A stretch of 64,000 nt of DNA from Aradus depressus. Its lineage: Eukaryota; Arthropoda; Insecta; Hemiptera; Aradidae. A program made the translations under genes and the position numbers. Below the pieces are notes generated by a model. The model did no database searches and was not told the origin of the DNA. It saw nothing but the letters and a program-made list of their open reading frames with translations. The stretch spans positions 8,195,107 to 8,259,106 of the forward strand of contig OY759225.1 of NCBI GenBank assembly GCA_963662175.1, given 5' to 3'. Positions 31,141-41,454 of the stretch are shown here, one piece after another (positions within the stretch are counted from its first letter, which is position 1; the number at the start of each line of letters is the position of its first letter).

Positions 31141-31785
31141 TATACGGAGTGGCCCAGATAAGCGGGCCACAAGTGAAATAACTCCTAAACGGTTAGAGAT
31201 ACCAACATTGTGCATAGGACTAAAATTGTAGCACTCGCCGAGAGCTATGGTATAGCGTCCTCGGAAAGACATAGATGACCCTTTTATAGGCTCAAACAGC
31301 CCTTCGAAGGGCGGGGTTCCCTTTTGACCCTTAAGTTTCATTACATTTTATTAAAGTACTAATGAAACAAGGAAGAACTGTGCAAACAGATTTTTGATAC
31401 GTCAAGTAGTTCTCGGAACAAAAACTATTAAAGTTGCACGTTTTTCTTATTCTGAAGTTAGTTGGAATTTAATAACTTCAGAATAAGAAGAACGTGCAAC
31501 TTTAAACGGGTTTTTTCAAGAACTACTTGACGTATCAAAAATCTGTTTGCACAGTTCTTCCTTGTTTCTTTAGTACTTTAATAAAATGTAATGAAACTTA
31601 AGAGTCAAAAGGGAACCCCGCCCTTCGAAGGGCTGTATGAGCCATTAAAAGGGTCATTTTTGTCTTTTCAAGGACGCCACACTATAGCTCTTGGCAAGTG
31701 CTACAACTTTAGTCCTATGCACAATTTTGATATCTCTAACCGTTTAGGAGTTATTTCACTTATGGCCCACTTATCTGGGGGTATA
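31141..31785. repeat. Large palindromic element (arms about 315 bp)
   Basis: Left arm from ggagtggcccagataag to tattctgaagtta (31460). Right arm from taacttcagaata (31473) to cttatctggggg. The loop is about 12 bp. It lies between TATA-rich flanks. Open frames in both arms are mirror images and not genes. It looks like a foldback DNA element of unknown family. It lies 3' of exon 2 of the TMEM135-like gene. Confidence 0.8.
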
Positions 31786-31928
31786 TATATTTCCTTCGGA
31801 AAATTCCCCTGAAAATAATACGTGACGTCCTTATGGAGTGTTAGACAAACAAAAACGTGCTCTCTAAAAATAAAAATATAATTTTTACAGACAACAATAA
31901 AACCATATTAACAACAATATTTCGTTAC

Positions 31929-32062
31929 CTCAAACAACAGCTTAATAGAGTGTAGAGCGATGAGCAAAGCGTTACTGCTGTGACGGATTTCATAAAATTT
32001 TTTCTAAGCAATAAAAATTCGTCAGCAGTTTTTATTTTTTTCCTTTTGTAGACAAGTTGTGC
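31929..32062 (-). CDS. TMEM135: TMEM135-like gene, exon 2
   Basis: Acceptor gatcgtag|gca, donor ttgag|gtaacg. It encodes AQLVYKRKKNKTADEFLLLR, KNFMKSVTAVTLCSSLYTLL, SCCL. The basic RKRK-like motif then a membrane helix matches AAILRKRKLDYYL... in vertebrates. No stop; too diverged in length to show among long open frames. It ends in phase 2 and joins exon 3 to make Ser. Confidence 0.86.
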
Positions 32063-32319
32063 CTACGATCAGATAAAATAAATATACATTAGAAAATGGG
32101 AACATAGTATAATAGTTTTTTATCTATATAATAAAAATGAATGGCTAAATTTGCTAAGCGCAAAACTCGAGAACGGCTGGACCAATTCGGCTATTTTTTT
32201 TTTTCAAATATTTGTTGAAGTCCGAGGAAGGTTCTTATGAAGAGACTTCCTAGCTGTCAACTGGGGGGGGAGGGGGGGGGGGGGGGGGGGAGGGAGTTGT
32301 AAGCATAAAAATTGCTCTA

Positions 32320-32880
32320 GCGCATTAACGGATGGACGGATTATCATGAAATTTCACATGTAGTATTCTTAAAAGCATAGTTAAAAAATAGGCTGTGTGG
32401 CGTCCCTAAATTTTGAACGGGGGGGGGGGGGTTGTAAGGCAGGCCTAAATATAAAGATAGTTCTGTCATTAACGGATGCTCGGATTGTCATGGAAGTTTA
32501 TATGTAGTTTTCTTAAAGGCCAAATTGAAAAATACGCTAAGTGACATTTCAAAATTTTGAACGGGAGGGGGGGTTGTGGGGGTAGGCCTAAATATAAAGA
32601 TAGTGATAGGTCTTTAACGGATGATCGGAGAGTCATGGAATTTCATATGTAGTATTCTTAAAGGCCAAATAAAAAAATATGGTGTTTGACGTCACAAAAT
32701 AGTGAACGTGAGGGGGGGTTGTGGGGGTAGGCCTGCATACAAAGATAGTTATAGGTCTTTAACGGATGATCGGAATGTCATGGAATTTCACATGTAGTAT
32801 TCTTAAAAGACAAAAACAAAAAAAAGGATATGTGACGTCTCAAAATTGTCAACGGGAGGGGGGTGTGGGGAGAGCAAGCA
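32320..32880 (+). repeat. Tandem repeat, four units of about 148 bp
   Basis: Units start near 32320, 32464, 32612 and 32760 with attaacggatg.tcgga. Each goes on with tcatggaatttcacatgtag and a g-rich stretch (gggagggggggttgtggggg). The sequence before (32140-32320) with ctcgagaacggctggaccaa belongs to the same family. It lies upstream of exon 2 in intron 1 of the TMEM135-like gene. Confidence 0.8.
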
Positions 32881-33039
32881 TATACCTAAATAGTAGTTTC
32901 AAAATCAATATTTAAAAATTGGATGTGACCCTTTGGACGGGAGTGGCGGGGCTGCATTAATGCTGAATGAATCTCACATGGAGCTTTCTTAAAGATGGGA
33001 TATAGCCCTAATTTTAATACGGTGGGTTTCCTAAGCATG

Positions 33040-33275
33040 TATTACCTAGGAGGTCCACCGTTGCACGGTAAATAATAGCTCTCACCAGCGTTCTTAAGCA
33101 CAAAATACCTAGGGCATCCGCTGTTGCAAGGCACATACTAGCTGCGGTGCCCAACGTTCCTAACTACGTACTATCTGTGTTGGCCAGCGGTCCTAAGAAC
33201 TTAATAGCTGGTTGCACGGAGTTGCAAGGCGCATACTATCTAAGATGCCCGGCTAAGTAGGAACTAGCTGTGGTT
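33040..33275 (+). repeat. Degenerate tandem repeat (about 55-60 bp)
   Basis: Recurring pieces: cctaagcatgtattacctag, tgttgcaaggcacatactagct, ggtgccca. The period is irregular. No function seen. Confidence 0.5.
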
Positions 33276-33359
33276 CCAAGTGGAAAAAAAAAAAAAAAGA
33301 TTTTATTTCTATTAGTAATATTATTTATACAGAACATATTTCGTGTTAAGACCCTTAGT

Positions 33360-33600
33360 AATTAATAACATTTTCTGCAGATATATTGTGAAACACTTAA
33401 TAAAAAATAAAGAAAAACTCATATTGTTTAAAAAATATTGTCTATTTCACAAAGAATATAAAAAAATATAAGAGTACTTTCGGTATTTATACCCTCTCAG
33501 CCACGACATAACAAATAATGTGTTTGTTTTCAATACCGAAAGTACTCCCATATATTATATGTATATATACTTTGTGAAAGAGACAATATTTTTAAAAAAT
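33360..33600. repeat. Foldback with hammerhead remnants
   Basis: Outer arms tattgtctatttcacaaag (left) and ctttgtgaaagagacaatat (right). Inside, the minus strand at 33513-33477 reads GTGGCTGA...GGTATAAATACCGAAAGTACTC: helix II, GAAA and the AGTACT palindrome, but with a broken core. The plus strand at 33530-33548 reads aataccgaaagtactccc. It is a mirrored pair of decayed hammerhead ends, the same family as motifs 2 and 4. Confidence 0.55.
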
Positions 33601-34030
33601 ATACATTTTTTAAATTTTTTCTTTAGTAGTTTGAAATTTTTAACATTTTTGTGTTGAGATTCTAAATTTATAATAATATACACTTTCATAAAATAAGTTC
33701 TGCATAGAAAATGTTATAATTAATGTAAGGAAAAAAAATTAATAACAGTAAAGATCAGAAAATAAATTTATATACTGAAGTTGAGAGTTATTTTCGATAC
33801 GTTTATTTTGTGGTTTGGAAACACCAAAATATTTATTTGAAGAGGAATAAAGTTGTCAAAATTATATATATTATTATTTACGATTTTTTAATTGAAAAAT
33901 AAGAAAAAATAACAGACAAGGGATCTCATGCAAGAGCTTGCCTATTAAATTTTACAATAAAATTTGCTTTGTTAAATAAAAAATCAAAAGTTTTCACTAT
34001 TTATGATATTAATATAATAAAATAACTTAC

Positions 34031-34189
34031 AATGTACACTAATAACATGACACGAAATGATCCCTTGACACAGGAAATTAACATTTGTAAATTTCCATAA
34101 ATACAACTTTTATTCCAGGGATGAAGTACTTCAGAGCAATTTTTATGTTCTAAAACTTTATCAAAAACAAATTTACTAATTATAACCAT
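34031..34189 (-). CDS. TMEM135: TMEM135-like gene, exon 1 with start
   Basis: ATG at 34189-34187 and donor att|gtaagt; 53 codons, phase 0. It begins MVIISKFVFDKVLEHKNCSE VLHPWNKSC, then a hydrophobic helix (…LISCVKGSFRVMLLVYI). The C..VLHPWN..C pattern fits the Cys-rich start of TMEM135 (C-E-GHTWHPSC). No ATG lies upstream in frame before a stop. In whole the gene encodes 407 residues, against about 458 in vertebrates, with the deficit mainly in the middle linker and the C-terminus. The family consists of multi-pass membrane proteins linked to peroxisomes, mitochondria and lipid or cold stress; the exact role is not settled. Confidence 0.87.
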
Positions 34190-35440
34190 TTTGAAATTTA
34201 TTATTACACACAATTATTTACTGAAAACACTAGATTTTGTTAAAAACTGAAATACTAGTCTCAATGTTGTTGATACAATAACTAGCTCAGCGCTTCCTCA
34301 AGTGACAGATCAGCATTTCCATTGAATCGTCCATTAACATAGTTAATGTTTTAAACATTAGTTATAATTAAATATTATTGAAATATCACCGTTAGGTAGC
34401 TTCAGTCTCAAAATTATTTAAATATTCCAACCTATATTTTTTTTTAAGTTATGTATTATACGTATTTTATTGTTGAATCAGTTTTTCTCAAATTAACATT
34501 ATTTAAAACCGTCTGGGCATCCTCCTCTTTCTTATGTTATAATTTAACTCCTTTTCGTCTTTGTATTTATACATATACAGGGGCGTAGACAGGGGGGGCA
34601 GTCTATACCCCCCCCCCCCCCCCCCCCCTTGTCCTAACTTTGCCCCCTCCTGCTCAATTACTACCAATGTAACTAATGTATCGACACAAAATTTAGTATG
34701 TGGAATCAGAAGCCACTATATAAATTGAATATTGCGTTTTAGAGGGAGAGCGTAAACTTAATTGATTAATTCTTGCTGGGGAAGTACATAGTCGGTATTT
34801 CACCGACGACTTTTCATTTTTTAACTCATGAAATAATCACATTAGACTTGGAAGTCTGTGATAATATACACAGGTAGAACGGGTATTTTTCCTTCGTGTA
34901 CAAATGCAAAAGTGAGATACATCGCAATGCACATTTTTGTGTTTTACGAGAGTTCATGATAGCCTACATCGCCTGACTGTCAGACAGAATAATTATTTCT
35001 ATTCCCCGACAACTCTAATCAGTCTTTCTGCAGTCACATGAATGCTAACTTTTCGATTTTATGAAACTTATCCCAAAATTCAATAAAAAAAAGAATATTA
35101 ATTAAGAGATTTTTGATTAGGTCATAAATATAAGTGCAATCTTGTAAAACGTACTTATGACTCGAAGTGAAGTGGTCTCAATTTGTGTCCGATTTCGGCC
35201 AAAATCGAATCAGATCTAAGTTAACACATGTTATTTCTTCATTCCAAATTTCAAGTTCATAGCTACAATCATTTTTGCAATCACACATACGGATATCATT
35301 GCGAAAATGGTCAAAAAGTATTTAGGGGACCATAAAACGTGTAAATCCGTTGAAAACGTTCGGATATTCGCACGATTACTACAGACACTTCCTTATATAG
35401 TTTTTTTTTAAACCTTCTCAACGGACACCCTTCTGCAACG
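34190..35440. other. Upstream region of TMEM135-like gene; repeat scraps
   Basis: Holds the promoter of the minus-strand gene, with no clear motif seen. It also holds a C-run (about 34606-34628), a family X 3' end (34640-34830: gaagtacatagtcggtattt and accgacgac), and a diverged stretch (35120-35400) that recurs at 35549-35680 (aggtcataaatataag ... aaatc-gatca). Confidence 0.45.
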
Positions 35441-35443
35441 GAC

Positions 35444-35530
35444 AATAAACTAAGGGCCTCGGTCGGGTTTCGAACCCACGACCTTGAGCTCGAAAGGCAA
35501 GCACGCATACCACTGAGCTACAGGCGCCCT
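35444..35530 (-). mobile_element. SINE-A tRNA head only (minus)
   Basis: rc of gggcgcctgtagctcagtgg through B box ggtttcgaaccc to taagtttattgtc. Body and tail are missing. It is not a real tRNA gene because the head belongs to the SINE family. Confidence 0.75.
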
Positions 35531-36273
35531 CGGGAGGGAGATTTATCTTAGGTCATAAATATAAGCATCCTGTTAAATGTATTTAAACCCCGAAGTAAAG
35601 TGGGCTTTATTTTCGTCTTGTTTTTGCTAAAATCTGATCAAATCCTTGTTAGCACTCATTTCAAATAAGTAAAAATCCGTTTTAAAACTAGATCTCGGAT
35701 TCTCGAAGGATAAAAAGTAATTAAATACCTCCTGTTGGACGGGTAAGGAGATTGGTTTAAATGGTTTGAGAGGAGTGTTGATAGAGCGAGGTTGGGCTTG
35801 CTTAGTGAAGAAAAGCAAGGCACCTTAGAGAAGGACAATTACCAAGGACCCTGTGATAATAGGCAGAGGGAACAGGACAAAAACAGGGGAACATCCTCTC
35901 AGAATTTCAATATCACCATCAATATCAGTTTTTGTATGGGGGGGCCCCCCCGTATTGTAGAACGGGGGGGGCCTTAAGAAAAACCGTCCTCTAAGATGAT
36001 CCTCTTCCGTGGACCTGCTCGCCCTTTTTCATCAACCTTCTTCTTCCTCGGCCCTGCTTCCCTTTATGCAACAGTTGATCAAAATTCAATATAGTTTAGC
36101 ATAAGGGATGTTACCCCCGGAGGAAACGAAAAAGTTGTCGGTGAATCATCTGCTATGTACTTCACCAGAATTAAGTTTTGTTCGTTAAGCACAATGATAG
36201 CCGGTCAAAATGTCTTGTGTTACAGAATACAAATAGTCCATCTTTGTGTATTTATTCACTAATTAGGTTACTT

Positions 36274-36486
36274 CAGGGAGTCACGGTGGCCGTGCGGGCT
36301 AGAGCATAGGGCTTTGGTCGCATGGTCTCACCATGGTTGCGGGTTCGAATCCCGCTCGGGAGTGAGTTTTATTTCGTAAATAGAACTCCTTCCCGGGGCC
36401 TTGGATGTCTCGTAAATAATTAGATAACACAGTGACATGGCTAATATGCATCGAACGTAGGGCTAAAAAGAAGAAAAAAAAAAAAA
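36274..36486 (+). mobile_element. SINE-B copy (plus) with TSD
   Basis: Flanked by the duplication GTTACTT (36267-36273, 36487-36493). Starts cagggagtcacggtggccgt, B box gggttcgaatcccg, ends in about 20 A-rich bases. It defines the ends of SINE-B. Confidence 0.82.
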
Positions 36487-36527
36487 GTTACTTAACTCCT
36501 AACAGCTGTTTTTATTTTTATAATATA

Positions 36528-37055
36528 CAGTAGAGCGTCGGAAATCCGGATGTCAAAAATCCGAAGCGTCGCAAATCCGGATCGCAAGGGAATGGTTTGA
36601 AAGTGATGGCAATGACCCTGGTTATCATCATTTGAATGATGACGAAATAGTTCATCAGGTAATTGAGGACAATGATGATGGAAGCAATGTAAGAGAGAGT
36701 GACGACGATGAAGAAATGGATGCCGAAGAAGCTGCCGGTCCTTCACACACTGGTTAACTGGTTAGAGAGGCAACCTGAGGGGACGGCGACACAACTCGTA
36801 CTTCTTAAACTAATCTAAATTACCTAATGTACATGTTCTTATTCAATATTCTTTATTAAAATATTTTGTGTACTGTATTTTTCGAACCCTTCAGCCTCTA
36901 TTTTGCAATACAGTAGACACCCGAGCGTCATGTATCCGCTAGGCGATACATATACGTATGTATACAGTTATTGAAAGCACATTTGAAAATCCGGACAGTT
37001 CAGTAATCCGGATGGGTCCCGGTCCCGATCGATCCTGATTAACGACGCTCCACTG
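36528..37055 (+). mobile_element. pogo/Tigger-like element with transposase C-terminal remnant
   Basis: Ends cagtagagcgtcgg and rc cagtggagcgtcg, TA on both sides. Inner gaaatccggatg/atccggatggg motifs. The plus strand at about 36589-36756 encodes EWFESDGNDPGYHHLNDDEI and an acidic tail ending in AAGPSHTG and a stop. This is the C-terminal end of a Tigger-type transposase. Confidence 0.8.
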
Positions 37056-37194
37056 TAATAATAATAATAATAATTTTTTTATAATATTTTAATAATCTTA
37101 ATGTGTGTACATTTTTTTACAACAGAATATACCAACTTAAAATTATGTATTTATGTTCAAAACCTGATAAGGATGACAACTATCAATTTTCTGC

Positions 37195-37335
37195 GACTTC
37201 AGTTGAAAAGAGAGACCAGAGAAGGCTGGCTCGACTCAAATATACTAATAACTGCCGATGTAATGAATGTATCGACACAAAATTTATTATCAGGATTTAG
37301 AAGCCATTATGTAAGTCATACATTGTGTTTTAGCC
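37195..37335 (+). repeat. Family X 3' part
   Basis: Subunit with taactgccgatgtaatgaat, tatcgacacaaaatttat and agcccaaacggt. Confidence 0.55.
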
Positions 37336-37339
37336 CAAA

Positions 37340-37876
37340 CGGTTGAGAACGAAAACGTAAAAAAAAATAGAATACTTATTGTACCGTAGTATAAGAAACT
37401 AAAAAAAATTGAGGACACTAGAGTTTTGAATATTCTAATTGGGGGTTGGGGCGAGGAATAGTGCTAAATAAATGCAAGTCCATGTAGGGTCCACTTGAAA
37501 TTATGGATGCTTCATAAAAGTGATGCAAATTTATTACAACGAGAGTGGCATTAGAGAGAAGAGACTGAGGAGGAGGCTAGGATGTGTGTTTCTATAACGA
37601 TGTGCCTCTCAACACTTCACTGAGGTCTGTATAATGAACCCTTGGTTCACCCCCCCGACTTCTCTTCTACTTAACTCACCCCCTCTCACCCTCTAGTTTT
37701 TGAAAACAAGCCCCTTGTTAAGCGTCCTCAACTGATTTAACCTCACGGTAATTGAAAACAGGGGTGGGTGGGGCAAATGTTGTACCAAGTTGGATAATTA
37801 GAGACCATGTGAAGATGGTTGATGTAGTGAGAAATGATTATTTCACATGTTGCAAAATAAAATATAGTCAGCCTCT
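37340..37876. other. Unassigned stretch
   Basis: AT-rich then C-rich sequence without a clear exon. 37795-37876 holds the tgaagatggttgatgtagtg segment that also occurs (reversed) at 12640-12710 and in the hairpin element at 59547. Confidence 0.4.
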
Positions 37877-37889
37877 CTTGGATTTATTA

Positions 37890-38634
37890 ATTTATGGTTT
37901 CCAGATTTACTTTGTAAAGCTCCATTCTAGTAATAGATAATTAAAATACACAATTTCTTTGTTCACTATAGTATATTATATTCTCAAATACTCAACTAGT
38001 AAATCCTTTAAGATTAGATACAGGGAACACACAAGAAATACAAACTGCAACACTTCCTCATTTCACCAACATCTCACAGACACAGGACATACCATAAACA
38101 CACAACACAAACCAACTATAATACATATCTGCCAAAAAGGTCCACTTTTGAATTTACTGGAAGCGGTAGAAATAAATAAACTGAACAAAAATAACGATAT
38201 TGTAATGCTAAATGAACAAATAGAACTGAACCAATCCCCCCTTCTTAATTTAAATATCAAGTAGCTAAGAGTCTGATGATTGTAGAAATGTTTTGCCAAC
38301 TGACATTCAGAGAATACTATAATTTTCATTTGATGTTTTAATTTGCCTTTAAATTCTATTTATTTGTTTTTATTCACTTTTTTCTTTTTTATTTTATATT
38401 TATTATTATCTTGTAAATATCTGTTTATTGGAATGTATAGAGTAACAAAAACAAGGGATTCCCCGTCACTACCTAAAAAAAAAACCCTCCATAACTGTAC
38501 CTTCTACCCCGTCAACCAATTCTGTCAGTTTATAAGTGACTCTTGATAATGCCTTAACACGGCGAAACTAGTTGAGTATTTGAGAATATATAGTGAAGTT
38601 TGACAAAGAAATTGTATATTTTAATTATCTATTC
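37890..38634 (+). mobile_element. Penelope-like element fragment with inverted terminal piece
   Basis: Flanked by the 13-bp duplication CTTGGATTTATTA (37877-37889, 38635-38647). From 37998 the frame encodes the C-terminal half of a Penelope-type GIY-YIG endonuclease: SFKIRYREH, HLTDTGH, KGPLLNLLEAVEI and LLNEQ..L..SPLLNL, with a stop near 38264. The GIY-YIG start and all of the RT are missing. The 3' tail 38568-38634 is repeated in reverse at 37934-37999, and the two copies meet the frame at the palindrome ACTAGT. A decayed hammerhead motif sits just before the 3' tail. Confidence 0.85.
38539..38577 (+). ncRNA. Decayed hammerhead motif in Penelope-like 3' terminus
   Basis: Helix I ACTC (38539-38542) pairs with GAGT (38574-38577). 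Core reads TTGATAA in place of CTGANGA. Helix II is GCC...GGC (38551-38563). GAAA is 38564-38567. Helix III is the palindrome ACTAGT, U at position 17. C3 and G8, both needed for catalysis, are lost, but all helices remain. Confidence 0.6.
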
Positions 38635-38659
38635 CTTGGATTTATTATTTTGTACTAGC

Positions 38660-39340
38660 TGGCTTTCGAGGTTACTCTCATCATCATGCTGAGAAAACAT
38701 CTAATTAGAGACCATGCGAGATTGGTACTGTGATGTATAAAAAAAATATACACATTAAAATGATTAAATTATTAATATTAAAAAAAATTAATTATATTTA
38801 TTTCTCTATAAAAAATCAAATTTCTTTTAAAACAAAACACGGCCATCAGTTGTTTTTTTAGTGAGTGTAGAGACGGGTCGAGACATGGGTTGAATGGAGA
38901 CGGTCTGAATGTGTGGAGAGTGGTGTTTAAAATGTAATGAACGGGCTTAAAATGTAATGAACGAAATAGAAGTGAATTGACGGTGAAATTGATCCAAAAA
39001 TAAGGTACTGTTGTTTGTTTTTATGTACAGGATATATGCCCAGAAATATATAACTTAATTTTAAAGAATGGCCAAAAATATAAAACAGAAAAAAGATTAG
39101 GATAGTTTTAAGAATTTAGTATTTAAGATTTTTTCCTTTGATTTTTTGTTTGTTTCAGTGTTTAGTTTTTTTTTTTATTTTATAATGTAGATGATTTAAA
39201 AAAATAAACCCAATATTATTCTCGTAAATTCTATTCTATTCATTTTCCCTGTTGGCCCAGTAAGATAATTTGAAAACCTTTGGATTAGATTTAATATTAT
39301 TGAAAAAGAATAAAAATGGCATCTCTTAAGAAATCCAAAT
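38660..39340 (+). repeat. Repeat family Y copy 1
   Basis: From tgatgtataaaaaaa through aaaacaaaacacggccatcag, gtgtagagacggg, ggtactgttgtttg to aaaatggcatctctta. A sister copy, with a hairpin insertion, is at 59115-59815. No coding frame. Unknown family. Confidence 0.55.
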
Positions 39341-39399
39341 AAAAAGTTTGTTAATTGAATTTTTTTTTAAAAATACGTGCATTTTCTTAAAAATTGTCT

Positions 39400-40075
39400 T
39401 GAACTTTTGATACTTTTTTAGTTGCTAAATGATAATATAGTCTGGCCTCTCTCTTGTATTTTATTAACTGCGTTAACTGGCTTTCTAGGTTGTCCTGATC
39501 AGGCTGATTTTTATTTCACTTTTTTTTTTGAGTCGATATATTTAGATGATATACATTCAAATATGAAAAAAAAAAATTGCTGTCTATGCGTCTGTGAACA
39601 CGATAATCCCCGATAAAATTAATGTTTTATAACGAAATTTTATATATCAATCCAAAACCATCTAACGATGACACGTATTGTTTTTCAGCCAAATCGACCA
39701 AAGGGAAGAGGGGATTAGGAGAGAGTTTTAACATAATAACTCTAATAACTGCCGATAGAATGATAGTAATGACACGACATTTTATATGTGTGACAACACC
39801 TATCGACTTTTCAGCCCAATCAGCCAAAGGAGAAAGGGGATTAGAAAGACTCATATCTGCTGTTGTAATGAATGTATCGACACAAAACCCCATAAGGACG
39901 ACACTTATTAATTTTCAGCGGAATCGATAAAAGGGAAGGTGGGGATCAGAGGGGGCGCTCAACTCAAAACTCCAAACTAACAGGCGATGTAGTAATTATA
40001 TCGGGAAAAATTAATTGATTAATTCGCTTTGAAGTTGTATATAGCCAGTGATTCACCGACATTTTTTTAATATTA
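39400..40075 (+). repeat. Family X block, several subunits
   Basis: Begins with the tctggcctctctcttg segment, then three subunits with aactgccgatag/gccgatgtag, tatcgacac-aaa and ccaaatcgaccaaaggga, and ends gattcaccgacattttttt, the usual end of the family. Confidence 0.6.
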
Positions 40076-40540
40076 AATTAAATTGGGGAGGAATGCAATT
40101 TAGTTTTAATAACTTATAAAAGTATTTTTCCCCTTGAAACGTTGAAAGGTCGATTACAGTGTGGCCTCTTATGTCTGGTAACGAGTTTAAGGTTTAAGAA
40201 GGGTTTTCAAAGAGGCCCCCCCCTCACTTTCATTTAATATTTAGGTACACTTAGCCTCCTAGGCTAGGTGTATAGAAAAGCCGGGAGGGTTGAGGTGTCA
40301 AGGCGTCAGCTATAATGGGCCTCCTTGGGATCAGATCCGGCCTGAGTTCACCTGATAAAGTCCCCCCATCACTGTCTACGCCCTGTCAGGTCAGAGGACT
40401 GGTCCGCGGCGTTTCCACAATAAAAATACTTAGAAACTCTCTGACAATGTACTTCCCCATAGTGAATTAATAATCAAATAAATTTTTGCTCTTCCTCCGA
40501 AACTAATTTACTTATTTGGTTGAAATTCAATTAGTTATTA
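40076..40540. other. Unassigned stretch
   Basis: Mixed sequence with no clear gene; partial family X end motifs (acgttgaaaggtcg, gtacttccccatag). Confidence 0.35.
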
Positions 40541-41070
40541 TGACTCATGTCTGGGCTTTAACTATAAGGTCATATCGCCTACTACCAGAGCGCTTTTTTT
40601 GTCACTCTGGTTGACATGAGCCCGAATCTATGAGTCCTAAATTTTGTCTACCTAGGTTTATTCACTTAGCGTAAAGATCTTATGGACCTGTTTCCAAGAA
40701 CAGCACTACAGAGAATTGAGAGACCTCTCCGGGGAGTCCGGCCTGGTGTCCGTGATCAAGCAGGCGAGATTACATTGGTTGGGCCACGTAGAGAGAATGG
40801 AAGGAGAAAGACTCCCTAAACAAGCCCTCTACGGTAGGCCAGGCGGTGCCAGGAAGAGGAAGACCTAGACTCCGTTGGCTGGACGACGTCGAGGCGGATC
40901 TCCGAGTGTTGGGCATCAGAGGATGGAGGGAGAAGGTTTTCGAGACGAATGGAGGAGGATTGTGACGGAGGCCCGGGTCCTTTCAGGATCGTAGCGCTGC
41001 AGGAAGAACAAGAAGAAGTAAAGTTCTTTAACGAGTACGTGACTTCAGTACAGGCTCGGGACCTATATAC
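40541..41070 (-). mobile_element. SINE-A (minus) split by a LINE fragment
   Basis: 40541-40681 and 41018-41070 are parts of one SINE. The target duplication of the inserted LINE is gtaaagatctt/gtaaagttctt (40671-40681, 41018-41028). Confidence 0.8.
40682..41017 (+). mobile_element. LINE 3' fragment inside SINE-A
   Basis: Encodes the tail behind the [30 protein letters not shown], then, after a frameshift, [22 protein letters not shown]. It ends with an AGAA-rich tail (ggaagaacaagaagaa). It is dead (stop and frameshift). Confidence 0.82.
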
Positions 41071-41079
41071 ATGTACATG

Positions 41080-41115
<36 letters not shown>

Positions 41116-41118
41116 TTT

Positions 41119-41402
41119 AGGTTAGGTTAGGTTTTATGACTCATGCCCGGGCTTTAAGTATGAGGTCATATCGGCTACTTTTGCCTAGCCTAAATTTTTA
41201 TTCACCTAGGTAGGGGTCTTTAACGAGTACCTGACATCGTACAGGCTCCGGACCATCGCTTAACGTCCCATCCGAAGGACGGCGTGCTCAAGTTTATTTC
41301 ACCTCCCAGATAAAATAAACTAAGGGCCTCGGTCGGGTTTCGAACCCACGATATTGAGCTCAGAAGACAAGCACGCACACCACTGAGCTACCGGCTCCCT
41401 CT
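41119..41402 (-). mobile_element. SINE-A copy (minus), internal deletion
   Basis: Opens TTAGGTTAGGTTTTATGAC after an AT-repeat; about 60 bp of the middle (agcgctctttcgtc...) are missing. It ends gctaccggctccc. Confidence 0.88.
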
Positions 41403-41454
41403 ATATTGTTTTTTTATTTACGTCTATTTAAAATGTGAATACTATTATCAATCT

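Noticed and set aside
31138..31812. Two similar open frames on opposite strands
   Set aside because: They are the mirror arms of one palindrome, not genes.
32264..32292. G-run as a G-quadruplex or functional site (similarly C-runs at 4745, 15403, 34606)
   Set aside because: Simple homopolymer runs, common in this genome; nothing else supports a function.
35792..35977. Small open frame near 35.8 kb as an exon
   Set aside because: Low-complexity ends, no splice signals, lies beside SINE and G-runs.
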